DNA of 58,650 nt, from the NCBI GenBank assembly GCA_028292435.1, contig JAQGMI010000042.1:1-58650 (forward strand), given 5' to 3'. The notes beneath the pieces were generated by a model that worked only from the letters and a program-made list of their open reading frames with translations, searched no databases and was not told the origin of the DNA. The position numbers and the translations under genes are program-made. Of this stretch, positions 47,801-53,873 are shown in pieces (position 1 is the stretch's first letter; the number at the start of each line of letters is the position of its first letter). The stretch is from Betaproteobacteria bacterium (GTDB lineage: Bacteria > Pseudomonadota > Gammaproteobacteria > Burkholderiales > SG8-41).

Positions 47801-48049
47801 CTGCGCGGTATCGGCGCCGGTAATGACGGCTTTGACGCCGGGCAGTGCCGCTGCGGCAGTCGTGTCGATGCTGACGATGCGGGCGTGCGGATGCGGGCTG
47901 CGCAACACCGCTGCGTGCAACATGCCGGGTAGGTGCAGGTCGGCAACGTACTGCGCCGAGCCGGTCACCTTGGGGACCGCATCGGTGCGCTGCACATCCT
48001 TGCCGACGACGAGCAATCCCGCCGCGGTGTTCGAAGCACGCTGGTTCAT
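44822..48049 (-). CDS. Fused molybdopterin and FAD subunits of a xanthine-dehydrogenase-family hydroxylase
   Basis: This is a 1075-residue fusion. Residues 1 to about 765 are a molybdopterin-binding large subunit, with GGGFGGKSG (243-251), TGAFRGFGNP and the catalytic glutamate E722 in GAKGLGEIGL. Residues of about 795-1075 are an FAD-binding medium subunit, with IVAGGMSHA (817-825) and TIGGSIGP (900-907). Normally these are separate genes, and in animal enzymes the order is FeS-FAD-Mo. The FeS subunit is the separate gene upstream, joined by an ATGA overlap. It likely hydroxylates an aromatic or N-heterocyclic compound. The CoxL AYRCSFR motif is absent, so it is not CO dehydrogenase. Confidence 0.9.
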   Translation of the reverse strand: MNQRASNTAAGLLVVGKDVQRTDAVPKVTGSAQYVADLHLPGMLHAAVLRSPHPHARIVSIDTTAAAALPGVKAVITGADTAQKKWGCFRPDLYPLAIGKVRYIGDEVAAVAARDPETARAAVDLIKVEYEVLTPVLSMDEALAAGAPRVHDDAEGNVAHHFKFERGDVDAGFKASDITVEGTWQSARQWHTSLETIGCVAQWNGDRVSLWCNTQTPFLARGRYAIALGLSESKIRVVQTEVGGGFGGKSGDDNASVVCALLARKAGKPVKLIHTREEEFLASHPRMPMRYWVRLGFSRDGRVKAKEIKMLADNGAYTGKSQAILGAASVRHDALYKYPCARGDSTLVYTNLVPTGAFRGFGNPSADWAVEQCWDLAAEKLGMDVVDLLRLNAVEPGDVSPHNHKITSCELKQCIDKSAQLIGWKAKRAQRTKNRGLGIGCSVHVNGRRSFGDWDGSSAIVRINDDGRATIITGEGEIGQGTLTVLRQIAAEELGLPFDDIDITRPDTDVQPYALGALASRVTYVAGNAVKRAAAAARTQLLDAASAQFNIPPEDLTIINGEIGPQRGRETDFKPVAAVVRAHIYQPNGQPIIGVGNWDNPSEFPDHSRYGNESGAYNFAAQAAEVEVDPATGKVTVLEIACAVDCGTVIHPAAAEGQVTGAVTQGLGLAVTEYFDWHNGVPTDPNLKDYPLPSAAMMPKIHVAFADSYEPSGPYGAKGLGEIGLDAVPAAIANAIADAVGVRITELPITAEKICRALHPEMFADEKQAAPAPPKGSVWTRLTTGRPSGARPAGVEFSFASTVEEVVAALETGDAAIVAGGMSHAIRRERTGVAQAKRLIAIARVPELKTLSLDASGVLKANAAVPLQALYDDQRIRKGWQAIDEALEAVGIVRLRRMITIGGSIGPLIGGFDLPVALLALSSRVAVAGPSGRGVALLHELFEKRLAKAEMVVGIEVDPLPSHTGSSFFKYMARNVLEIPTVNTAAAVTVDAAGKCTHARVVVGSVSWKPIVLELDELNGKPFDGALVRLSVQRVRELAQPVADVRGSVAYKREMAVEFAARALVSAWQRALKQA

Positions 48050-48522
48050 TTGCGCGCTTTCTGGGCGAGGTCGACCGCTTCCCGGTAAGCGGCTTCGATG
48101 CGAACGTAACCCGTGCAGCGGCAATACACGCTTTCGACGCTGGTGCGGATCTGTTCGTCGGTCGGCGCCGGCGTTTTGTCGAGCAGCGCGCATGCCGCCA
48201 TCACGTGGCCGGGTGTGCAGATGCCGCATTGCAGCGCGGCTTTATTGATGAACGCCTGTTGCACGACGTGCAGCGACGTGTTGTCGCCGAGCCCTTCGAT
48301 GGTGCGCACATCGGCGCCGTCTACGAGCGCGGCGAGCTGCAGGCACGAAGCAACCGGCAAACCATCGACGATGACAGTGCACGTGCCGCACGCGCCAATG
48401 CCGCAGCCGTGTTTGGTGCCGGTCAGCTGCAGGTCTTCGCGCAGCACATCGACGAGCAGGCGGTCGCCGTTCTTGAGCCGCATTTCAACCGGCTCGCCGT
48501 TGAGCGTGAAATTAATTTGCAC
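48046..48522 (-). CDS. 2Fe-2S subunit of the molybdenum hydroxylase
   Basis: This small subunit of 158 residues has the plant-type cluster motif CGIGACGTC followed by a fourth cysteine (ASCLQL). The second cluster is held by QCGICTPG and YCRCTGY. It passes electrons between the molybdenum and FAD sites. GTG 48522 (MQINFTLNGEP) matches family N-termini; ATG 48567 would add 15 residues and would overlap the predicted promoter. It heads the minus-strand operon. Confidence 0.9.
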   Translation of the reverse strand: MQINFTLNGEPVEMRLKNGDRLLVDVLREDLQLTGTKHGCGIGACGTCTVIVDGLPVASCLQLAALVDGADVRTIEGLGDNTSLHVVQQAFINKAALQCGICTPGHVMAACALLDKTPAPTDEQIRTSVESVYCRCTGYVRIEAAYREAVDLAQKARK

Positions 48523-48555
48523 TTCGACCGTTTCTCGTGATGCTGCGAGTGACGA

Positions 48556-48586
48556 ATTATAAGGCATGGTGCGCGGCGGCTATAAT
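48556..48586. promoter_or_regulatory. Face-to-face promoters between the hydroxylase operon and the dehydrogenase gene
   Basis: The ends of this 31-base segment are the inverted hexamers ATTATA (48556-48561) and TATAAT (48581-48586). Each reads as a perfect TATAAT -10 box on its own outward-facing strand. The + box would start a transcript near 48593, 27 bases before ATG 48620. The minus box would start one near 48549, 27 bases before GTG 48522. No good -35 is visible on either strand; TTATA-like sequence lies 18 bases away in both cases. Confidence 0.45.
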
Positions 48587-48619
48587 CGCGGCTCACGCCA
48601 TCAGCAGAGGAAATGTCGC

Positions 48620-49657
48620 ATGACCGCAGTCGCCGGATCTGGAGCAGACGAGGGCGCGTTGCTTGACGCCGATACGCCCGACACCGTGAGAATGACGCCC
48701 GCAGCCGCCGGCGAACTCGCAGTCGGTGCATTGAAGCGCATCGGCTACTCGGACGAAGACGCCCAAATTATTGCCGACCAGCTCGTCGACAACGCGCTGT
48801 GCGGTTATCGTTTCGCGAGCCTGCCGCGGATTCTGGCGATCGCCGGCAACAACAAGACCCGCAACGAGCGGCGGCCGATCAAGATCGTGCATGAGACGCC
48901 GTTATCCGCGCTGATCGACGGCGGCAACAATCTGGGTTACGTATCCGTGTATCGCGCGACCGAAGTTGCCATCAATAAAGCGCGCGAACGGGGATTCGCA
49001 ATGGTGGGTGTGTACGACAGCTATTACAGCGGCCGCAGCGCGTACTTTATGGAAATGATCGCGAAAGCCGGCTTTGTCGGCATCCACGCGGCGAGCACGC
49101 GGCCGCATGTGTTGCCGGTCGGCGGTATCAAGCCCATTTTCGGCACCAATCCGCTGTGCATCGGCTTTCCGTCGTCGAAGGGGCCGGTGATATACGACAT
49201 CGGCACCGCGTCTATCATGGTCGGCGAAGTGCAATTGTTCGCGCACATCGGGCAGGAGCTGCCGGAAGGCATTGCGTTCGACGAGCATGGCAATCCGACG
49301 CGCGATCCGAATGCCGCGCTAAGAGGCGGCTGGGTGCCGTTCGGCGGGCACAAGGGCTATGGCTTATCGTTTGCGGTGCAGGCGCTCGGCTTGCTGGCGG
49401 GTGCCGGGCTCGCGCACAGCAAAGTCAAAGATTATGGATTTCTGCTGCTCGTGATCGATCCCAAGCTCACCTTGCCGGGCGGAGAATTTCCGGACCACAT
49501 GGGAGAGCTCGTCGACCGGATCAAGGCGACGCCGCGCCGTCCCGGCGTCGATGAAATCCGCGTGCCGTCCGAACGTTCGTTCCGCGAACGCGAACGGCGG
49601 CGCGTCGAAGGCCTCGTGTTCGATCGCAAAGTCGTCGAGTCGCTCGAAGCGCTGTAG
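48620..49657 (+). CDS. Malate/L-lactate/ureidoglycolate dehydrogenase-family oxidoreductase
   Basis: This 345-residue protein belongs to the Ldh2/YlbC/AllD family of NAD(P)-dependent 2-hydroxy-acid dehydrogenases. Motifs include LVDNALCGYRFASLPRI, the GGNNLGYVSVYRA loop, PIFGTNPLCIGFPS and PFGGHKGYGLSFAVQALGLL. It may oxidise a hydroxy acid from the adjacent catabolic operon, transcribed divergently. AGAGGA at 48605-48610 precedes ATG 48620. The substrate is unknown. Confidence 0.88.
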   Translation: MTAVAGSGADEGALLDADTPDTVRMTPAAAGELAVGALKRIGYSDEDAQIIADQLVDNALCGYRFASLPRILAIAGNNKTRNERRPIKIVHETPLSALIDGGNNLGYVSVYRATEVAINKARERGFAMVGVYDSYYSGRSAYFMEMIAKAGFVGIHAASTRPHVLPVGGIKPIFGTNPLCIGFPSSKGPVIYDIGTASIMVGEVQLFAHIGQELPEGIAFDEHGNPTRDPNAALRGGWVPFGGHKGYGLSFAVQALGLLAGAGLAHSKVKDYGFLLLVIDPKLTLPGGEFPDHMGELVDRIKATPRRPGVDEIRVPSERSFRERERRRVEGLVFDRKVVESLEAL

Positions 49658-49713
49658 CCGCCGCGTTTGTAAGACCGCAGCGGCAAGAGCGCCACTTGGC
49701 GCAAGAGTGCGTT

Positions 49714-49719
49714 TACAAT
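49714..49719 (+). promoter_or_regulatory. Possible -10 box placing the transcript start at the mltB start codon
   Basis: TACAAT at 49714-49719 ends six bases before ATG 49726, so initiation seven bases downstream would fall on the A of the start codon. No ribosome binding site lies near that ATG. A -35 match is lacking, so the assignment is tentative. Confidence 0.3.
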
Positions 49720-49725
49720 CGGCGC

Positions 49726-50754
49726 ATGCACTCGACGTGGGTCCGCGCACTCAAACTTTCGTTTCAATACGCAGTAATCACGGCCGCACTTGTCGCGCTG
49801 CAGCCGGGCAGGGCGGTCGCCGTCACGCTCGACGCTGACGTCACTGCATTCATCGACGAGTACGTCAGTGAGCACAGCTTCAGCCGCAGTAAACTGCAGC
49901 ACTGGTTCGCGCAGGCGCGCGTGCAGCACGGCATATTGCGGGCGATGGAGAATCCCACCACGTCGTCACCGTGGCACGTATTCCGGGCGAGTCATGTGAG
50001 CGCTGCCCGCATCAACGGCGGCGTTGCCTACTGGCGGCGCAATGCGGACATGCTCGCGAAAATCAGCGCCGAGTCGGGTGTGCCGGAAGAGTTGCTGGTC
50101 GCGACTGTCGGCATCGAATCGTTCTATGGCCGGCTGACGGGCACCAGCAAGGTTTTCGACGCGCTGGTGACGCTGGCTTTCTATTATCCGAAGCGCGCCG
50201 AGCGGTTTCGCGGCGAGCTGGGTGAATTCCTGCTGCTGACGCGCGAATTGCAGGTCGACCCGCTGCAAATCAAGGGCTCGTATGCCGGCGCGCTCGGGGT
50301 GCCGCAGTTTCTGCCGAGCAGCTATCGCCGCTATGCGGTCGACGGCGACGGCGATGGCAAGCGCGATTTGTGGAACCACGGCGACGCGCTCGCCAGCATC
50401 GCCAACTATTACAAAGGCTACGGCTGGCAGACCGGCGAGCCGGTGCTGGTACAGATCGAGCAGTCGACCGAACCCGTCACTGATGAATTCAAAACGCTGG
50501 TCGAGCGCGGCATCCTGCCTCACACAACGGTCGGTGCGGTGAAACGAACCGGCGCATCACCGGCGTTCGTGGTTGCGGATGACGTGAAGACTGCGGTGTT
50601 CGCCGCCGAAACCGAGGCGGGAACGCGCTACTGGATGGGCTTCAACAATTTCTACGTGATCACGCGCTATAACCGCAGCGTGAACTATGCGCTGGCTGTG
50701 TATGAGCTTGCGCAGGAATTGCGCGGCCTGCGTCGCAGCGAGACGTTCGACTGA
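49726..50754 (+). CDS. mltB: Lytic murein transglycosylase B
   Basis: This 342-residue exported protein has an N-terminal hydrophobic signal (FQYAVITAALVALQ, then GRAVA). The catalytic glutamate is E131 in VGIESFYGRLTGT. Other family motifs are KGSYAGALGVPQFLPSSYRR and DGDGDGKRDLWNHGDALASI. It has no lipobox and so is a soluble periplasmic form. It cleaves peptidoglycan with anhydro-muropeptide release. It may be translated from a leaderless transcript. Confidence 0.92.
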   Translation: MHSTWVRALKLSFQYAVITAALVALQPGRAVAVTLDADVTAFIDEYVSEHSFSRSKLQHWFAQARVQHGILRAMENPTTSSPWHVFRASHVSAARINGGVAYWRRNADMLAKISAESGVPEELLVATVGIESFYGRLTGTSKVFDALVTLAFYYPKRAERFRGELGEFLLLTRELQVDPLQIKGSYAGALGVPQFLPSSYRRYAVDGDGDGKRDLWNHGDALASIANYYKGYGWQTGEPVLVQIEQSTEPVTDEFKTLVERGILPHTTVGAVKRTGASPAFVVADDVKTAVFAAETEAGTRYWMGFNNFYVITRYNRSVNYALAVYELAQELRGLRRSETFD

Positions 50755-50806
50755 CTACGGATCACGGTCGTGGAGGCGGCGAATTACGCCGCGCGTGAAT
50801 CTGACC

Positions 50807-50812
50807 TACAAT
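50807..50812 (+). promoter_or_regulatory. Possible -10 box just before the patatin lipoprotein gene
   Basis: TACAAT at 50807-50812 lies eight bases before ATG 50821. The flanking TACAATCGCCG resembles the TACAATCGGCG before mltB and the TATAATCGCGG before the gene at 48620. The -35 region is weak (TTACGC at 17 bases). A near-leaderless transcript is possible. Confidence 0.3.
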
Positions 50813-50820
50813 CGCCGCTC

Positions 50821-51753
50821 ATGACGTCATCCTTTAACGGCTCCTTGCGCCTGTGCAACGTTCTGCTGTGCGCGTTTATCGCCGGTTGCGGCATGTTGCC
50901 GCGCGCATCCGAACCGGTGCCCAAACCGGTTGCCAGCATTGAGCCTCCGCCAAAACCGGAAGTGCGGCCGGTCCAGCCGAAAATCGCGCTGGCTTTGGGC
51001 GGCGGTGCAGCTCGCGGATTTGCGCATATCGGCGTCATCAAAGCACTGGAAGCACACGGCATCGTGCCGGACATGGTGATCGGCACCAGCTCGGGCAGCC
51101 TGGTCGGCGCCCTGTACGCAGCCGGCTACGGCGGCTTCGATCTGCAACGGACGGCATTGCAGCTCGACGACACGATCATCGCCGATTATTCGCTGCCGGA
51201 TCGCGGCTTCATCAAGGGCGAGGCGCTGCAGAATTTCGTCAACCAGGCGGTGCAGAACCGCGTAATGGAAAAACTTAACAAACCGTTCGCGGTCGTCGCA
51301 ACGGATCTGCAAAGCGGCGAGCCGGTCGTGTTTCGCACCGGCAATACCGGCATGGCGGTCCGCGCCTCGAGCAGCGTGCCCGGTGTCTTCCAGCCGGTCA
51401 GCATCGCCGGTCGCGAATATGTCGACGGCGGACTCGTCAGCCCGGTGCCGGTGCGCGCCGCGCGCGCCATGGGCGCCGACGTTGTGATTGCGGTTTATAT
51501 TTCGAACAATCCGCGCCTGGGCAAGACGAAGGACAGCGTCGACGTCATGCTGCAGACCTTTGCCATCATGGGGCAGAGCATCGCGGGCTTTGAATTGCCC
51601 GAAGCCGATATCGTGATCAGGCCGGACACCGGCCGCATTCGCAGCACCGGTTTCGAAGACCGGCACCTCGCGATCATCGAGGGAGAGAAAGCAGGGCTGG
51701 CCGCGATTGCCGCGATCAAGCAGAAGATTGCGGAAAAAACCGTCAGTCGTTGA
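50821..51753 (+). CDS. Patatin-like phospholipase lipoprotein (RssA-like)
   Basis: This 310-residue protein has a lipobox (FIAGC) after a short signal, then a proline-rich linker (EPVPKPVASIEPPPKPEVRP). The patatin domain follows: GGGAARGFAHIGVIKALEAH, the nucleophile S90 in GTSSG, and D202 in the DGG motif (YVDGGLVSPVPV). It is likely anchored in the outer membrane and facing the periplasm. Substrate is unknown. Its last 11 bases overlap the convergent NlpC/P60 gene. Confidence 0.87.
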   Translation: MTSSFNGSLRLCNVLLCAFIAGCGMLPRASEPVPKPVASIEPPPKPEVRPVQPKIALALGGGAARGFAHIGVIKALEAHGIVPDMVIGTSSGSLVGALYAAGYGGFDLQRTALQLDDTIIADYSLPDRGFIKGEALQNFVNQAVQNRVMEKLNKPFAVVATDLQSGEPVVFRTGNTGMAVRASSSVPGVFQPVSIAGREYVDGGLVSPVPVRAARAMGADVVIAVYISNNPRLGKTKDSVDVMLQTFAIMGQSIAGFELPEADIVIRPDTGRIRSTGFEDRHLAIIEGEKAGLAAIAAIKQKIAEKTVSR

Positions 51754-52240
51754 ACAGCATCCGGCGTGCGCCGTTAAAGCGTTTTTTCCAGTAACTTTCC
51801 TGCATGCCCGAAATTTCGACTTCACCGCCGCGGCCCGGCGCGTGCACGAACTGATCGTCGCCGATATAAATACCGACATGCGAATTGGGACGGCGCCGCG
51901 TGTTGAAGAACACGAGATCGCCGGGTTGCAGATCCGACTTATCGATTTTCTCGCCGACCTTGCTCATGTTTTGCGAACTGCGCGGCAGCACGACACCGGC
52001 AACCTGCTGGAAAACGTGGGTCACAAGGCCGCTGCAATCGAATCCGCGTTCGGGAGAGCTGCTGCCCCATTTGTAATTGACGCCGAGCAGCGACAGCGCC
52101 TGCACGGTGATTTCGCGGGCGCGTTCCAGATATCCCGCAGAAGCCGTTGCCGATTCGGGCGGGCGACTGTCGTTGGCGAGAACAGGCAGTGACGCTGCCA
52201 GCACCAGCCACAGCGCTGCGAGCTGGGCAGAAAATTTCAT
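51743..52240 (-). CDS. NlpC/P60-family cell-wall hydrolase
   Basis: From ATG 52240 this 165-residue exported protein has signal MKFSAQLAALWLVLAASLPV then LA. The catalytic triad is C69 in GFDCSGLV, H121 in SHVGIY and H133 in FVHAPG. The family cleaves peptide cross-links of peptidoglycan. It converges with the patatin lipoprotein gene. The longer frame upstream to 52636 lies opposite another gene and is not needed. Confidence 0.9.
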   Translation of the reverse strand: MKFSAQLAALWLVLAASLPVLANDSRPPESATASAGYLERAREITVQALSLLGVNYKWGSSSPERGFDCSGLVTHVFQQVAGVVLPRSSQNMSKVGEKIDKSDLQPGDLVFFNTRRRPNSHVGIYIGDDQFVHAPGRGGEVEISGMQESYWKKRFNGARRMLFND

Positions 52241-52333
52241 CGGCGCGACTATAGGTGATGCCGACCCGAATGTAAATGCTTGATTTTTGGCCTTGCCTGA
52301 TCTTAAGCAACGGTTCGCGTAAACTTCAGCGAT

Positions 52334-53224
52334 ATGTCTAAACGCAAAATCATTGCGGCCGCTTTCATGCTTGCGCTTCTGGCGACCGCGGCCATCGCGC
52401 AGCCGGCGACAGTCGAAGTCATCCCGCTCAAATATCGGACCGCCGAACAGGTAATTCCCGTATTGAAGCCGCTGCTCGACAGAAGCGGCAGCATGAGCGG
52501 CATGCAGAACCAGCTCATCGTACGCACCAGCGCGGCCAACCTCGCCGACATCAAGCAGGTGTTGGCAACGCTCGATGCAGCGCCGCGGCAACTCATGATC
52601 AGCGTCCGCCAGGACACCGCGTTCGACCGCGATCACGCGCGCGCGGAGCTGTCAGGGCGCGCATCGACCGGTAATGCGAGCGCCGCAATCCCCGGCGGCA
52701 ACAATGCTCGTGGCGGCGTTGTTGAAGTGCAGCGCGGCGACGATGTCTTGCGCGGCCGCGTCGACAGCACCCGTTCGACAGAGGGCGGCAACAGCGTGCA
52801 AAGCATCCGCGTGCTCGAAGGCAGCAGTGCGTTCATTACCTCCGGCCAGTCGGTGCCAATGCAGCAGCGTCAAACGGTGCGCACGGTCGTCAACGGACAG
52901 ATCATCGAACGCACGGCCAGTGCCGTCGAATATCGCGACGTAGTGGCGGGTTTTTATGTCGTGCCGCGGCTGAGTGGCGATCGCGTAACGCTGGAGATCA
53001 GCTCGCAGCGCGATACGCTCGCGGCGCCCCAGCAGCATTTACCGCGCGGCAGTGTCAACGTTCAGCAGGCGACCACGACGGTGTCGGGCCGGCTCGGCGA
53101 GTGGCTGGAAATCGGCGGCATCAGGCAGACCGCATCGGACCAGCAATCGACCATGGTTGGCAGTTCGCGTGATGTTTCAAGTGACAACCGGCAGACGCTG
53201 TTGAAAGTCGATGAGATTCGCTAA
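52334..53224 (+). CDS. Secretin N-domain protein lacking a full secretin pore
   Basis: This 296-residue exported protein (signal MSKRKIIAAAFMLALLATAA) has a secretin N1/NolW-type domain at about 25-92 (VEVIPLKYRTAEQVIPVLKP). A later part resembles the start of a secretin beta domain, with GSSAFITSGQSVPM and GFYVVPRLSGDRVTLEIS. A full secretin is about 500-700 residues, so the pore-forming region seems absent. Its role is unknown; it may be an accessory or degenerate secretin. TAAACT at 52320-52325 is a possible -10 close to the start. Confidence 0.65.
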   Translation: MSKRKIIAAAFMLALLATAAIAQPATVEVIPLKYRTAEQVIPVLKPLLDRSGSMSGMQNQLIVRTSAANLADIKQVLATLDAAPRQLMISVRQDTAFDRDHARAELSGRASTGNASAAIPGGNNARGGVVEVQRGDDVLRGRVDSTRSTEGGNSVQSIRVLEGSSAFITSGQSVPMQQRQTVRTVVNGQIIERTASAVEYRDVVAGFYVVPRLSGDRVTLEISSQRDTLAAPQQHLPRGSVNVQQATTTVSGRLGEWLEIGGIRQTASDQQSTMVGSSRDVSSDNRQTLLKVDEIR

Positions 53225-53257
53225 CTGCGTTGCTTTGCGTTAGTTGCAGTCGCCGGC

Positions 53258-53737
53258 TCAGATTTTTAAAGTTTGCAGGCTCGCGCTGACTTTGCCCTCG
53301 GCGATGTCGAGAAAGCCAAGCGAGACCGGCAGCGTAAAGCGGCGCGGCCCCGCGCTCCCGGGATTGACGAACAGCACGCCGTCGCGCTGCTCGATGAGCG
53401 GTCGATGCGAGTGCCCGGAGATGACGGCTTGCACACCGGCGGCCTCGGGATCGATGTCGAGTTCAGTCACATCGTGGATCATGTAAAGCGCGATGCCGCC
53501 GAACTCGATCATCTCGGTCTCGCGCAAGGCATCGGCCCAGCCGCCGCGGTCGTTGTTGCCGCGAACCGCGGTGACCGGCGCGATTTTGGCAAGTTGCACG
53601 AGGACCTGGCCGTCGCAGATGTCGCCGGCGTGCAGGATGTGGTCAACGCCGGCGAGCGCCACTGCGGCTTGCGGTCGCAGCACATTGTGCGTGTCGGAGA
53701 TCAAGCCAATTTTTAGTGAAGTCGAATTTCTCGACAT
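53258..53737 (-). CDS. Metallophosphoesterase (YfcE/MJ0936-like phosphodiesterase)
   Basis: This 159-residue protein has the dimetal phosphoesterase motifs in order: D15-x-H17 (ISDTHN), D39 (HAGDI), GNND (60-63) and GHSHRP near the C-terminus. These support a small cytoplasmic phosphodiesterase of the YfcE/MJ0936 type. The start ATG 53737 gives normal family length; the frame extends upstream but lacks support. It converges with the secretin-like gene, leaving only 33 bases between them. Confidence 0.88.
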   Translation of the reverse strand: MSRNSTSLKIGLISDTHNVLRPQAAVALAGVDHILHAGDICDGQVLVQLAKIAPVTAVRGNNDRGGWADALRETEMIEFGGIALYMIHDVTELDIDPEAAGVQAVISGHSHRPLIEQRDGVLFVNPGSAGPRRFTLPVSLGFLDIAEGKVSASLQTLKI

Positions 53738-53873
53738 AGCCAAACTGAAACAGATTGCGAGGGAGCAATCGTAACTAAAAAAATGACGGCAGGCGTGGAA
53801 ATACACGCTCTTCATTAGCGGGCGACCGTCTGCGTCGTCTATACTCTCGCGCTTTGATCGCGCGCCGCAGGTT

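Noticed and set aside
51743..52636. Long minus-strand frame extending the NlpC/P60 gene to 52636
   Set aside because: The extra part lies opposite the secretin-like gene, and ATG 52240 starts a clear signal peptide.
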